Assembly (NCBI RefSeq): GCF_000150275.1
Contig: NW_002060945.1
Location: 11,872 to 75,871 of the forward strand
Direction: 5' to 3'
Length of the DNA: 64,000 nt
DNA from: Trichoplax adhaerens
Taxonomy: Eukaryota; Placozoa; Uniplacotomia; Trichoplacea; Trichoplacidae
Both the position numbers and the translations under genes were made by a program. Under the pieces are notes generated by a model that was given only the letters and a program-made list of their open reading frames with translations, had not been told where the DNA came from and did not search any database. Shown in pieces: positions 12,291 through 24,800 of this stretch (its first letter is position 1; each line of letters starts with the position of its first letter).

Positions 12291-13586
12291 TCATGTGTAA
12301 ATATCTAGCCCTTTTCTTGCCATATCCAATAATTTGCGATGTTTTTCATAGCTGATTATGCCATGCTCTGCAATACGTAGATTTATTTCTGGAATACGAA
12401 AGATATGATTTTTAGGTATAGCAGGATGATAAAAGTGAAAACGTCGATTATTGGCGTGTGGATGTATTCCAGCAGCTTCGGCTAACAATCCTACGTATAC
12501 GTCGTCAATCGATTTTAATAGTTTGACTTTCTTTACTTGTTTAGCCAATAAATCCACACAATCGTTCGTCATCATGTAAGCAAATCCAGAACAATATGGG
12601 GGAAATCTCCTGCGAGGATAGTCCTTATATGATACATAGTATTTGTGTTTCTTGACTCGACAAGGAATACGGTTAGATGTATGCACACGGCCCACTAAAT
12701 ATTTTTTCTTATGTTGGGAATCAAGTGAGTCTGCATACTGTATCAATCGATATGTATTTACAAATACATCGTCATCGCCTTTATAGAAAAATTTCGCCTT
12801 CGGACAGAATTTACGTTGCCAAAGCATTCCTAGCAGTGTTTTATCTGTTAAATTTTGAATACTGTCCTTAAAATCTGCCAATACTAGATCACCAAACACC
12901 CGCGATTCTTTTTCAACAGATTGGTCTAAACTAGTCTGGCCAGACTTGCCAATGATGAAGACGACTCTTATCCTATGTTTAGTCTTACTAGTCATACTAA
13001 TTTCCGTGGTATTACCCCATGTTCGTCGAATATATTGGCGTCTTTTACTATTGTAAGGATGGCTATTAATTACCATAGTTAAATAAACGTTATCATCACA
13101 AGGTGCAGCACTTGGTCTCGTTGACAAGTAGTTTACTTGAAAAGATGACATATTTGTGAGAATAGTTATATTTTTCACGGTAGAGCTATCAAAGGCCAAT
13201 GGATTAGCTTGTGGGCGTTTATTATTTTTAGTAGTAGTCTTTCTATCGTCTATTTTACTGTGTTTTAAAGGTGTAGCTGGGATATTTTTACTATGCTTGA
13301 TCAATCCCTTAAGAGTGGCTTTAGGTGTAATTGCTTTATCGACATCTTTAAGTATAATCTCGCGATTAATTTCTCGACCAGATTCTCCATCCTTGTTAGC
13401 ACGATTAAGCTTTAATCGGCCATGAATGACTACTTTTTCTATTGATTTGTCGAGTGCTTTTGTCTTAGTTGTGACCAGACTTATAACATTTGTCGGTGAA
13501 CGACTACTACCAAACAGCACGGACAGAAATAACAGGTTTAGCACCAACGATAGTAGTAACCAAAATTTCTCGTTGTAAAGGATCAT
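12291..13586 (-). CDS. Beta-1,3-glycosyltransferase, GT31 family, paralogue 2
   Basis: Single-exon gene of 431 residues starting at an ATG. A hydrophobic signal anchor (about 8-25) and a long Lys/Thr-rich stem (about 30-160) precede the catalytic domain. Motifs: RRQYIRRTWG (about 182-191), YKGDDDVF with DDD at 271-273, FPPYCSGFAYMM (about 328-339), DDVYVG (361-366), then HFYHP and RIAEHGI near the C-terminus. Expected role is Golgi beta-1,3 sugar transfer; the substrate is unknown. The catalytic half closely resembles paralogue 1, while the stem is unrelated in sequence and about 80 residues longer. No introns are needed, unlike the intron-rich neighbours, which suits an origin from a retroposed or anciently intron-less ancestor followed by local duplication. 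Confidence 0.92.
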   Translation of the reverse strand: MILYNEKFWLLLSLVLNLLFLSVLFGSSRSPTNVISLVTTKTKALDKSIEKVVIHGRLKLNRANKDGESGREINREIILKDVDKAITPKATLKGLIKHSKNIPATPLKHSKIDDRKTTTKNNKRPQANPLAFDSSTVKNITILTNMSSFQVNYLSTRPSAAPCDDNVYLTMVINSHPYNSKRRQYIRRTWGNTTEISMTSKTKHRIRVVFIIGKSGQTSLDQSVEKESRVFGDLVLADFKDSIQNLTDKTLLGMLWQRKFCPKAKFFYKGDDDVFVNTYRLIQYADSLDSQHKKKYLVGRVHTSNRIPCRVKKHKYYVSYKDYPRRRFPPYCSGFAYMMTNDCVDLLAKQVKKVKLLKSIDDVYVGLLAEAAGIHPHANNRRFHFYHPAIPKNHIFRIPEINLRIAEHGIISYEKHRKLLDMARKGLDIYT

Positions 13587-15188
13587 CTTGTTGTTACTAA
13601 TAGCAAAATTTTCGTAGCTCTGTAAAATGTATTAAGCATTGAATGAGTAAACTAACACATAGCAATAAGCCCAATGTCTTATCTAAAGAAACATATAACA
13701 CACATGGTTAGCGCTGTAGAAGAAGTCTAAAATTTATCGGGCTACACATACCGTACAGTATAGATATCTATTCTTTCAAAATAGAGATGTATTCAATCTA
13801 CAGTACTCGTATATTGAACAAAAATCATTGAAACTAGAACCAATAGCCTGTAAAATGAATCAAAACCATCCTAAAACAAGTAATCAAATGCTTAGCATGT
13901 TGCATTGCTTGGACAGATCAATTTTCTATCTGCAATAATGTAGTAAGCGATTACCGACTAATAAGCCCAACAAGTCATCGTTCTTAGCCATCTTATGACC
14001 ATGGATAACTAAATGATTGTTGCGTGTGTAATCGAACTTGATTCAAGTAATTAATTAACCTGTAGTACTGATCAGAAGTATATACTGCCATTATATATTC
14101 GTGATATTGTAGTGTTACTACTGTACGCCAATAAAGCACTGCATCATAATCTGCTGTAAAACATTACTTTCTTAAATATATAACAAAGTTACCACAATAA
14201 TGGATTGTACGGGTGAAAAACAATGCAAACAAGACGTTGTAAGTGATTTTAACGTATTGATCTAGAGAAAGCATCACGTCGCCATATCATAACAATGAGA
14301 ACCTTTGTATTATATTTTTAATGATTTATTGAATTTCGCCTAACCAGATAATCAGATACCACATACGAAAGACCAATATCGAATCTGTATCTTATTACTG
14401 AAGCAGTCTTCGGGTTTACCGCTGTATAAACAATATACAGTAAACTAGATAAACTTAAACTATCTTAATCAATTGGTATCCAAGTCGATGAATGGCGGAT
14501 ACTAAAAGTTTTCATTTCTACGTTAAAGTAGCAAGACGATCAGATGGAGTTTTGATCACTACTGTAGGTACTGCATATTCACATCGATGACATTAAATAT
14601 TGAAATATATACGTTTTGAAGAGCATTTTTGTGACGAAACTTGATGCTGGATTTGGAGTTGACTTTGACACTGACGCACTTTGATGTGGACAAGTTTAAT
14701 GTTCAATGCTTTACTTTTTTAGAGATTTAATACAAGATCTCTAGTCTACTATTTTACGACTCTGACTACAGTTACTCAGTGCGACTTGATCCCTTTGACT
14801 GTTGATAGTAATATATCATTGTTCCACAATTCTTAAAAGAAAAAAATTGGCAATTCACAACACGTCTCTCTATTTTTTAAACCGAATACAAAAGCACCTC
14901 GACTACAATATTGTAATATTTACAGTTCATAATTATCAAGATTGGATAATTACTAAGTAATCGGGTAACTTCATTTATTTATGGAGTTTTAGGCAACACC
15001 TGGCCTGATGAATAACCGCTTGAAATTACGATTACATTTAGTTGACAGTTGCGGTGTTGAAGCGATAATTTACTCACGTTTGAACAGTTGATTGGAGAAT
15101 TGTAGTCATTGTAACCATCATACCCACCCAGTACAATCATCAATCATTTAATCCGAGAGCTGATAGTTACTACACTGCATAAATTGTG
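13587..15188. other. Intergenic spacer
   Basis: AT-rich sequence upstream of GT31 paralogue 2. No convincing gene, RNA or repeat was found. Confidence 0.45.
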
Positions 15189-15467
15189 ATGGCTGCAAAG
15201 GATATTATCAGTAAAAATGTGAACAAAGCAAAAAGAAAATTGGCGAAGATGATAGCTAAGTAGCATGATCGTATCATGGAGATAAAAACTGACTGTAGTG
15301 TCCTATTTCAAGTGTTTGGATGCATGGATTATGTCAAGAGAGGAGCTATCATGACGTCTACTAAGTCATTTATGCAGAAAAGTTGAAATTTTGCTAATAA
15401 GATCATAGAAATGAATTTAGGTAGCAACGGATACTTGCAACTATCAATTGAAGAAGCTCTTCATTGA
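15189..15467 (+). pseudogene. Possible coding relic with two in-frame stops
   Basis: From ATG 15189 one frame runs 93 codons with protein-like, Lys-rich composition (opening MAAKDIISKNVNKAKRKLAK). It is broken by TAG at 15261 and TGA at 15384 before a final TGA at 15465. I do not recognise the family. The steady composition across both stops in a single frame suggests a decayed gene or transposon-borne frame, but chance cannot be excluded. Confidence 0.3.
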
Positions 15468-15904
15468 TACAACATAACAAGCATAGTAAAACTAGTTGGA
15501 CTGTGAACATCAAGCGAGTATTACCTTTGATACGCTTGATTAGAAAAGCAAATAAACGGGTGAAATTGGAAGGAGTCCCATCCTCAGTTCGGAAAACAGC
15601 CAGTGATTGATTGATTCCGGGTGGCGGTCAACCGGCGTAGCTGTAGTAATGACTCTGACTTGGATGAAAGTTGCACAATCGTTAGAGTGGACTGGCGCTT
15701 ATTCCACAGTCTATCTACAGTAGCGTAGAATAACTGCAAATGGGTTGTGTTAAACGATGAAAGTAATGAGTAAATGGGGGAAAAAAGTAACCTATCCACT
15801 CTCGATGAATCCTTTACAATCGAATAGTGATGGTCGTTGCTTTCGACTGAAAGATAAAAGATTCCATTTCATCAGAACTGCCTTTCTTCCTCCTACAATA
15901 CTGC

Positions 15905-16935
15905 AGTTACAATGTACAGTACAGTACATGCGGTAGAGTATGTACATACTGTACACTGTACAGTACTGTGCTGTAGTCTGTACTTACAGTACAAAGTAAA
16001 AGAGAAGAGTGACAACGCTTTGTACTGTAGTGTACAGTGTACTGTACACTGTACAGTACTGTACTGTACTGTAGTCTACACTCATTTTCGGATCGGATTC
16101 GGATTTTATGTAGCGCTTTCAATCGGATTAAATGTTTAGTCATAGTGGGGTTACAATACACTAGTCTACAGTACAGTTCGAGTTCAGAAAAAACAGTTAC
16201 TGTAAGTTTTGCTGAACTCTATGACTACAGTGTATGGCATGCTTGGTCAATCAATAAGAGTACTAGAGTAGTACTGCATGGGCTTCTAGATAAAATGCTT
16301 CGTTAGCACTGTACTGTATCTGAGTGAAGCATACTAAAGAGAGAAGACAGTCCTGTGAGCATAATGATTGTACATTGTACACTGTACAGTACAGTATACT
16401 GTACAGTACTATAGAGGGTCTAATAAAGGGTCTAATAGAGGGTCTCTACTTTACTGTACAGTGTACAGTGTACAGTACAGCAAATCGAAAATCTAGTATG
16501 ATACCTGTAGACTGTAGAGCACAGTGTACTGTACACTTGAGTGTACAGTAAATGAAAAAACTCATCGTCTCATAGTACAGTACTGTACTGTACTGTGCAG
16601 TACGTACAGGCATTGCCGTTGACTACAGTACTTTGCACCATAACCACGTATCTATCCGATGTCCATCCGATACTAAATACAGTACTGTACAGTACTGTAC
16701 ATTGAGTACAATAGTGAGACCTTCGGTACAGTACCTTGGCTACAGTACAAAGTACCGTATGCTAGACCAAGCCTTCCGTACTGCGGCTTTCAGAAGAGTT
16801 GCGCTACACTCAGTGTACAGTACTGTACTCTGAGTGACTTCCATTTTCTTATTTATCTCTCCAGCAAGATGGAGGTTACTACAGTACTGTACAGTAATGT
16901 GATTTTACGTGATACAGTACAGTACTGGAAGACTT
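15905..16935. repeat. Large TACAG/CTGTA pentamer block rich in palindromes
   Basis: About 1 kb is dense in GTACAGTAC, ACTGTACAGT and CAGTACTGTAC words on both strands, broken by short unrelated stretches (for example 16080-16160 and 16200-16300). A small triplication of a GGGTCTAATA/GAGGGTCT phrase sits at about 16414-16445. Several short frames rich in Tyr, Cys, Thr and Val cross the block on both strands; these simply translate the repeat and are not genes. Confidence 0.9.
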
Positions 16936-16939
16936 GGAC

Positions 16940-18885
16940 TTGGGGCTAACCGCATACGGAGTTTTCAACTTTTGGGGGGCAATATTATCTTCCTTGATTG
17001 GTTTCCATCTCTTTAGTCAATTTTTATAGTGCCAGTCGAAAACCCTCTATCCTCCAGTACTGCCAGATGTGAAGAAAAGATGGGATATGAGAATTTTTCG
17101 GTAAGATTATGTACAGTTACTAGTCAGAACTAGCAATCAGCAATGAACAAACACTGCTAACATCATCGTCGAATGTCTAAATAGAGATAATCTGGATAAA
17201 ATCCATCACAAGGGATAGTAGCCAATTTCAAGAATAATAGGATGCGTAATAACTCCTTGTTGTTCAACGTCAATCGATGGAAGTTGTCAAGTTATGAGAG
17301 AAAAAGAAAGCACCCTTTCCAATCAACCCCCTCCCCTATCCATCGATCCAAGCTATATTGATTGACTACAGTAGTCCTGCACAGCATGGCCTACAGACTG
17401 AGTATGCTCTCAAGCAATGTCGCTTGTACTCAAATACGGTATACTCTACTCTACAGCGAAATGCACTATAGTACACTTGTAATGGTATCGTTAACCAAAT
17501 GCTCCACTGAGGATGATATGGTTGACATTAGTATACCACTTGCAGTTAGTCAAATTCATCATCTCAACCACTATCACAGCATAGATTGATTCGCAACTAG
17601 CTTTACTCCTAGCTGTCATCATGTACAGTAGACTGATAACAGCCACATTGGCCTGCCAACTTGTTGGCTTAATGCATAAACGTTTGTTGAAACTTACTTT
17701 TGGACAACACCTCCCAACATCTTGTAAATGCAATTCCTCTTTTTCTTTAGCCCAATTTTATACTGCCAAAAATGTTGTCCATAACAATCTTTCAACGAAA
17801 GTAAGATATTGTAGACTCTACGGTCATTTTTAGGGCTTGATGATAGATCAATCGCTGCCGGCCTAGAATTGGATAGGGCTAAAATCATTACTATTTTTAC
17901 ATGCGCAATCTACAATTGCACACTTAAATGTCTATCCTTGCCGCTAACGTAAATCAATTGAGACCAAGACGTAAAGAGAAACATAGTCTAACATTAGAAC
18001 TTTTTTATTGACAGTCTTGATCATTATCGTCCCCGTATGTCAACAATCATGCCATGACATTCATGCTGAACTAGCTTGTAATGATAAAACAAAATGGATT
18101 GGAAAATGGCAATTAAAATTACATAAACGAGAATGATTAACATTACTCTGCAATAGACTTATAACGTCTACGACTTAACCATGGCTAAGTCGTTATTCAC
18201 CGCTATATTTCAATATGCTCTTTCCAACAAGTCATCGGTAGAGGTTACCTCTTACCCGATACTATGAGCTATCATAATGGTGGACATGTAAAGCTATTAT
18301 ATCATGACCTATCGGTAATAATGATGTTCACAAATTGCTTGGATCTTGGATCTATTGAAAGCATACTTGCAAATCGCAATAAATTAGCAATGTAAACTCA
18401 TCACTTAGTCATGATGCTACTTCAATTAACTATACGAGTATACTAGCTTTTAATTCAAACTTAAAATATCTCTTCCCAGTTGTCAAATGATATTATGATT
18501 ATCTATTTCACATACAACTCAGTACGACAGACATGCAATATATTACATTCACTTCGCTAGCTGTTGTTAATAATATGTGTACACTATGTACTGATTATGA
18601 CCATAGACGATTTCTAATGCGTCTTCTTACTTCGGTGCTACCCTGTATTCGCACGATTAGTGTGCGGTATACAGGACGTAATTGCAATATTGTCAACCTA
18701 ACTTTACTACATTACACATTAGAAGACTACTTGCAATTATTAATTATTTTATTGCCGTACATTTACATTTTATATAGTCTTAAAATGTTTTTTACTTATG
18801 AAACTACGAGTATAACAGAACCTGCTGTTTGTAGATGATAGGCTTTACTAACTCGCATACAACTCTTCATGAATTCATACTATAG
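16940..18885. other. Intergenic spacer upstream of the SNX13 homologue
   Basis: No supported exon was found here, although the initiating exon of the SNX13 homologue should lie here or just downstream. A 101-codon frame at 18533-18838 has no SNX13 likeness. Confidence 0.4.
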
Positions 18886-21800
18886 TTATCGCGGTTTCTC
18901 ATATGGACTGGCTGTGCAGTGGCCCTTGCTTTTTACAACTTTGGGTGGAAGAATTGTCTGTTGATTGCCTTTTATTTGGGTCTCTTTATTGTTGGGTAAG
19001 CTCAATCGAATTGAATTTGCTGTATAACATTTAATACAAAATAGTAGTCGGTATTAGAGGAATCATTACACACAATGAGAGTGTATTAGTCAACAATTGT
19101 AATTTTGTGTACGTATCACTCTATCGGATCATCATTAGTTTAGTATTTTTTTACATTATGTATAAAACTGCAGTGCCAGTAATTCTGTAGAAAGATTGAG
19201 GCTGTTCTAAAATGACCTTATGGCCACAATATTGTAATTAACTTAGTATTTGTAGTCATTCCTAAACTCTATGATATAGGCTCACTAGGCTACAAATCGC
19301 TTATGCTGTACCTACAAGTCTGAATCTAGTAGCAAATGTACGTGCATCATCAGTAGCAACCGATTATAAGCTCTACTAAATTAATTGCAAACCTAAAGTA
19401 AAACAATTTAATCCTAAAAAATTGTTATATGCACATTGAGCTAGTCATTGTGGAACTGCAATCAATTACCTTATAGACAATACTGCCACGAAGCAACATT
19501 GTTGTTAGCTCCACTCAGTGTACTGTATTAATGACCGTAAAACTGCGATCTAAAAGCTACACTAAATCATTTATCGATTGTAAAGGCATCAAAAATATCC
19601 TTTAAGCCCGATGCAATCATTTCGTATTTCATTCGGTATACTATAAGGATTATTTTAAATACCATAACCCCTTATATTATTCGCAATTCTAGGTGGCTCG
19701 GGTACTTGTACAGTAATGCACTTGCTAGCATACAAAATATTTGGATTGACAATAAGCTAATTCGATTACCGAGAAATAAAATCGGAATTGACAAGGTAAC
19801 TAATTTACCCTAACAATTATAATAAGTAATAACGTGGCCTTGGCGTAATATACTGTTGCATTTTGTAGTTTGCAACCTTGCTATTATAACTTTGTTTCAT
19901 TGGTAAGTAACTGTGTTTCCTTTATAAGTAACGATGTAGCAGTCATCTATTTATTTTTTAACATTTAGTGTTAAATATTATATAACTGTTTACTGTATGA
20001 TATTGACTATTACTGTTTGTAGTAGATGCAAGTACTTCTAAGCTGAATTATGTTCTCCATTGCTTCAGATTGTCGAGACTGTCACCGAGGGTGAACGTCA
20101 GTATAAACTTGACAAGCGATTAACTGGTGCTAGCATTATTGATGGACCATTGCAAGATGTATAAAAATTTGATTCATAAATATTGCGAATAAACTGATCG
20201 TTACCTAGATTTATCGAATTGCTTATAATTATCGATTATATCGTTTATAAATTTTATATAAAAGGTAATTACTTACGCCTTTCGAGATTACATACATCCA
20301 TGGTACGACAGTATCTCTGGACATCCGGAATTTATTTACGAGCTGCAGCAAGCGATACAAAAGGTTTTAATCAATTTCGCTATAAGGTAATCTAAGGATG
20401 TTCTCGATATCGTTAAAAATTTCGTACGAAAAGCTGACACTCGATCGAGTTTCTGTACGTTACGACTTAATAGTGATATTATTTTTATCTTTTCTTGTGA
20501 AAATACCAATAAACAGGTACAGTGTAGTAGAGATAATAAAACACTAACAGCTGACATGTAGCTGAAAGACAGTAGAATGTTATTTAATGCTACTTGTCAT
20601 TGACAGTAAATTTCTATAAGTCTCAATAATCAACCTTTATCCTACCAGTAGCCTGTAACATTCAATAGACTAACCAGTATTGCCCTTGCTATTTGTATGC
20701 CTGGGTCAATTTATGATAATGCCTATCATATAAGTTATCTAAGTAACTATGTTTATTAGCTACAGTACTGCGACATATTTTCATAAACATCACTCCTAAT
20801 GTTATACTAATCGTTGTTACAACAGGGCAAAAGATGCTGATTGGGTTAGGTTGATTACTGCCACCTGCATTGATGATTTCGCTTCACATATTCGACTTTT
20901 CAATAAAGCAGTTCAAAAGAGAAAGAAAGAAAGAGAAGGAAAACAAGAGAAACCTGTTCAGAGTAAGTAATTTAAAAGAAAATATTGTGACCTCTATTAA
21001 TAAACATTATAGTTTAAAAATATTTATGCAATCAACTTTATTTATAAATTCATCGGCAACTTCGTATTGCAAATTTATTTAGTAATTTGTAATTTTAATT
21101 TTACAAAACGCAATTCATATCGGTGAAATTACGTTGTAACAGATGAAAGATTTGTTTTGTCATTCTAAACACTTCGTTCGAAAGTAATCCATTATTTACC
21201 AAGTTTGCTTATATTTGTTAAATAATAGTTGAGCGTGCTCTAGCTGAAATCGAAGTTATATTTTTCCGATTTGAAAAAGTTATGGAAAAACAATCTATTA
21301 CCAGAGAGAAAATTTGCACTTGCCCTGAAGTGGAACGAGGTTTGTAATCTCTCATATACTATGCAATTACCTATAAATAGCATACTCGAATCAGTAGTTT
21401 TTAAAATTTTCGATACTATTATTGTCGTACATGTAGTTAGTAAAACGAAAACTATTTTATCTTGGTGCATCGTAACATGAAATCTAAAATAAAGTTGTAC
21501 TTTAAATATTGCAGCTTTTCTACAAGACTTAGTTGAGATTCTTCTCTATCAATATCTTTCTCCGGATGACTTTGGGAACACGGTTTTGAGATCCCTTGCA
21601 AGGGTATCATATATACTTAAAAATAAATTTAAGTAATCCTTGAACCAGTTATGAAATTACATGGCTTAATCATTATAAATAATCATAAATTATTTTCTTA
21701 TTTCATAAGGAAATCATTGTATCTAGTGTAGTAATACCTACAATAAATATTTTATGCGATCCAGATTTTATAAACGGGATGATCATTACCTGGGTTAGTG

Positions 21801-24800
21801 TATATGAAAAGTAAAAGAGCACTTTTACCTAGTCGAAAATTAATGAAATCATCGCTGATAACATTACTATAAAACATTTTAATCCTTATTATAGATGAAA
21901 GAAAATTCTTTTAATTTCGATTCCTTTATTACTGCTATCAGGTAATACATTTGCGCTAGAAAAATAATAGACTATACATAATTTGTTGCCAAGCTAATAT
22001 CCTGAACGATATCTTTTTAACATACAGAACTACAAGACGTATGCCGGATATAACTGAAACATTACAAAGTGTAGAAACTGAAATTATGCGAGTCCAAAGG
22101 CAGGATACTGAAGGTTATCTTTATATCAATGTCAATTATTTACTGCCATTAACAACGCACATAATATTTCTACACTCTAAACAACTGCCTATTGAATAAT
22201 TTTGGCATGCTTTAGACGCTAAACACCAATTGAATAATTTGAATAGCATTAAACGTGAATGTAATGCTATCTTGAAATATTTGCAAAGGCCTGAAGAAAA
22301 TGTAAGAAGATGTCAAATTTTATTACAGTTTTGCTTCATTCTCTTTAAGAATTTTTGGTAATTTCAGTCAATCGTAAATTCGATTTTATGATAACCTTCA
22401 TTATCGTATTACAACTATCCTTTCTAGGATGACCTTGATGATTCGAAGCAAGTGTTACCTGACTTACCGCTACATGCAATTATTAGTAATAATACAGCGT
22501 TGTTATATTTTATGGGTTAGTTACCGGGATAAAATCACTTTCTTACCTACGTTATACGTAGGCGTGAATAATTTCGTAATATTGGCCTTCATAATTGCTT
22601 ACTTAGAGTATCTAGACAGTATTGGTGGAAAAGCCAAGGCCTATCTAAGCTTCTGGCTGAATATTGAAGTCTGTATAAAATATACGCCTAACATAATCAA
22701 CAATTTTCCTTTATTTTAATGAAAATTACCAATTTTATTCTAATCACCTTTCGAAGTTAACTAAGGTTACGTTTACTGTTTTTAAACTAAATAGTGCTTC
22801 CGTACATCTGCTGAACAGCAAATCTCTGCAGTATTACTTAACGATACCAGAGAAGGAGACGAGGTAAGAATGGATTTTATCATTGATAAAATACTTATAT
22901 ATGTGCATCTTAAGTAACAAAACTTTACGATTATGGAAGAAAGTACTTCTCGTGACGTAATTGTGTGTATGACGTCCATATTACCTTGTTAGTCAATATA
23001 ATAATTTCAAATTTTGGGATTGTGTAGGGTGGGGTTGAACCTGACCTAGAAACTTTAAGAGTTGCTGCCTTCAATCTTTTTGATGAATACCTCTGCGAGC
23101 AGGTAGTTAATTCTATTAGTAAGAGTTCGAATTGAAAATGCCATTTTATGAAAGTGCTTTTAAGGATTATTTTACTAACAAAACCAGGCTGACCAGCAAG
23201 TCGCTTTGAATCCCCAGACGGTAAAAAAATTATATGAAAATATAAAGCTGTCTATACCATCAGTCGATATGTTCGACACATGCCAGGAAGAGGTACTTAA
23301 ATTTTATTATCGGAATAAAGATGACTTACGATGAACAGCGCAGCTTAATTAATCTCTTATTGGACTTTGAAATATCGGGTGTCTTGATAGGCTTACCATA
23401 TCCTCTTACATGATTTTTGTCCCGCGTTCAAGAGAAGCCAATTTTATTATGGGTAAATATGAATATTAAAGGCTTATGGATCTATTTTAAGAACCGCATC
23501 TTCACGTCCATTAAACACTAAATTAGAATTTGCTAACAATTGTAGGTGTTGTGTAGACTTGGGGATGGTGAAAGATGAAGCAAAGAACTGTACGAACTAA
23601 CTAGAATTATAAATAAAATGTTAATCAGCTTTTTTTGTAGATTAACACACTATGTTTCTTGTTTAATGGTTAGCTTCTGTCGGTTCTGATATTGAAGAAG
23701 AGTCACAAAATATAGCGCCTGTATCTCCGGTTAGCTTTAACGTATCATTAACAATCTATTTCCGCAATTTTATTAAATTGCTTCATAATTATTTTTATTT
23801 TAAGGTCTCTGATAATAATCATGACCCATTAAGTGAAAACTCGCAAGTTTCAAATACAAATAGCACTGATGGAGACCACAGCACTTCACAGCAAACGAAT
23901 GTCAGTCTCAATGGTGTATCATTTACCGTGGCAGTTACTACTATAGGTACAAATGTATCAGGATGTTGACCATATATTTTATAGTATAATCGTAAACATA
24001 CGCTATAATTGGCATGAATATCTGTATTTGTCTAATAAATATGCACAGGTGTAACAAAAAATGCATCTACGGGTACTGGAAAAACCTATGCCGTGTACGC
24101 AATCAGTGTTACCAAGCACAGCCCAACCGGAGATGAAAGTTGGGAGGTATACCGCCGTTACAGTGATTTTCACGATTTGCATATGCAATTAAAAGAAAAG
24201 GTAACTATACATTCATTTATCTCTATTTAAGTTAGCTATATTCTATTAGTGAAAGTTGCTAGCAATCAAGCAATTGTAGTAGAAAAAGTCCGAAAATGTC
24301 TCATTTGTGTTATAATATCCATCCATTCCGATTTAATAGTTAGGTGGTAAGTTGAGTATTTCATTACCTGGAAAGAGAACTTTTGGAAATAATCTTGATA
24401 AGGCGTTCTTGGAATCTCGACGTCGAAAATTAGATCTTTACTTAAAGGTACTAGCATAGTGTTACAATATTCGTAAAATCTCTAAAGATAGATTGAAAAT
24501 TTTGAAATATGCATTGCCGTTAAGTTCTTTAACATTGAATGAAATATTGTTTAGGGTATTGTTGATCCAGAGTTTATGAATATGCATAAAAGCCTTATCG
24601 TTATCATCGCTAGCTTTCTGGAGCCAGGTTCTTATAACAAAGAAAAAAATAATATACTAAGAAAGGTATTAGTCTTTAGCTATACATTAAATGACAATAA
24701 ATTTGTATTTTATTTATTCGTCTAGAAGTGTTGATGCTTTGTTCTAATTCTTAAAATGATATTGCTATAAAGTAATTATAATTGTAAAATAAATTAGATG

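Noticed and set aside
15905-16835. Several open frames on both strands rich in Tyr, Cys, Thr and Val
   Set aside because: They translate the TACAG/CTGTA repeat and have no independent coding character.
18533-18838. 101-codon frame just before the SNX13 homologue
   Set aside because: Composition is not like the SNX13 N-terminus, and no donor gives a convincing join.
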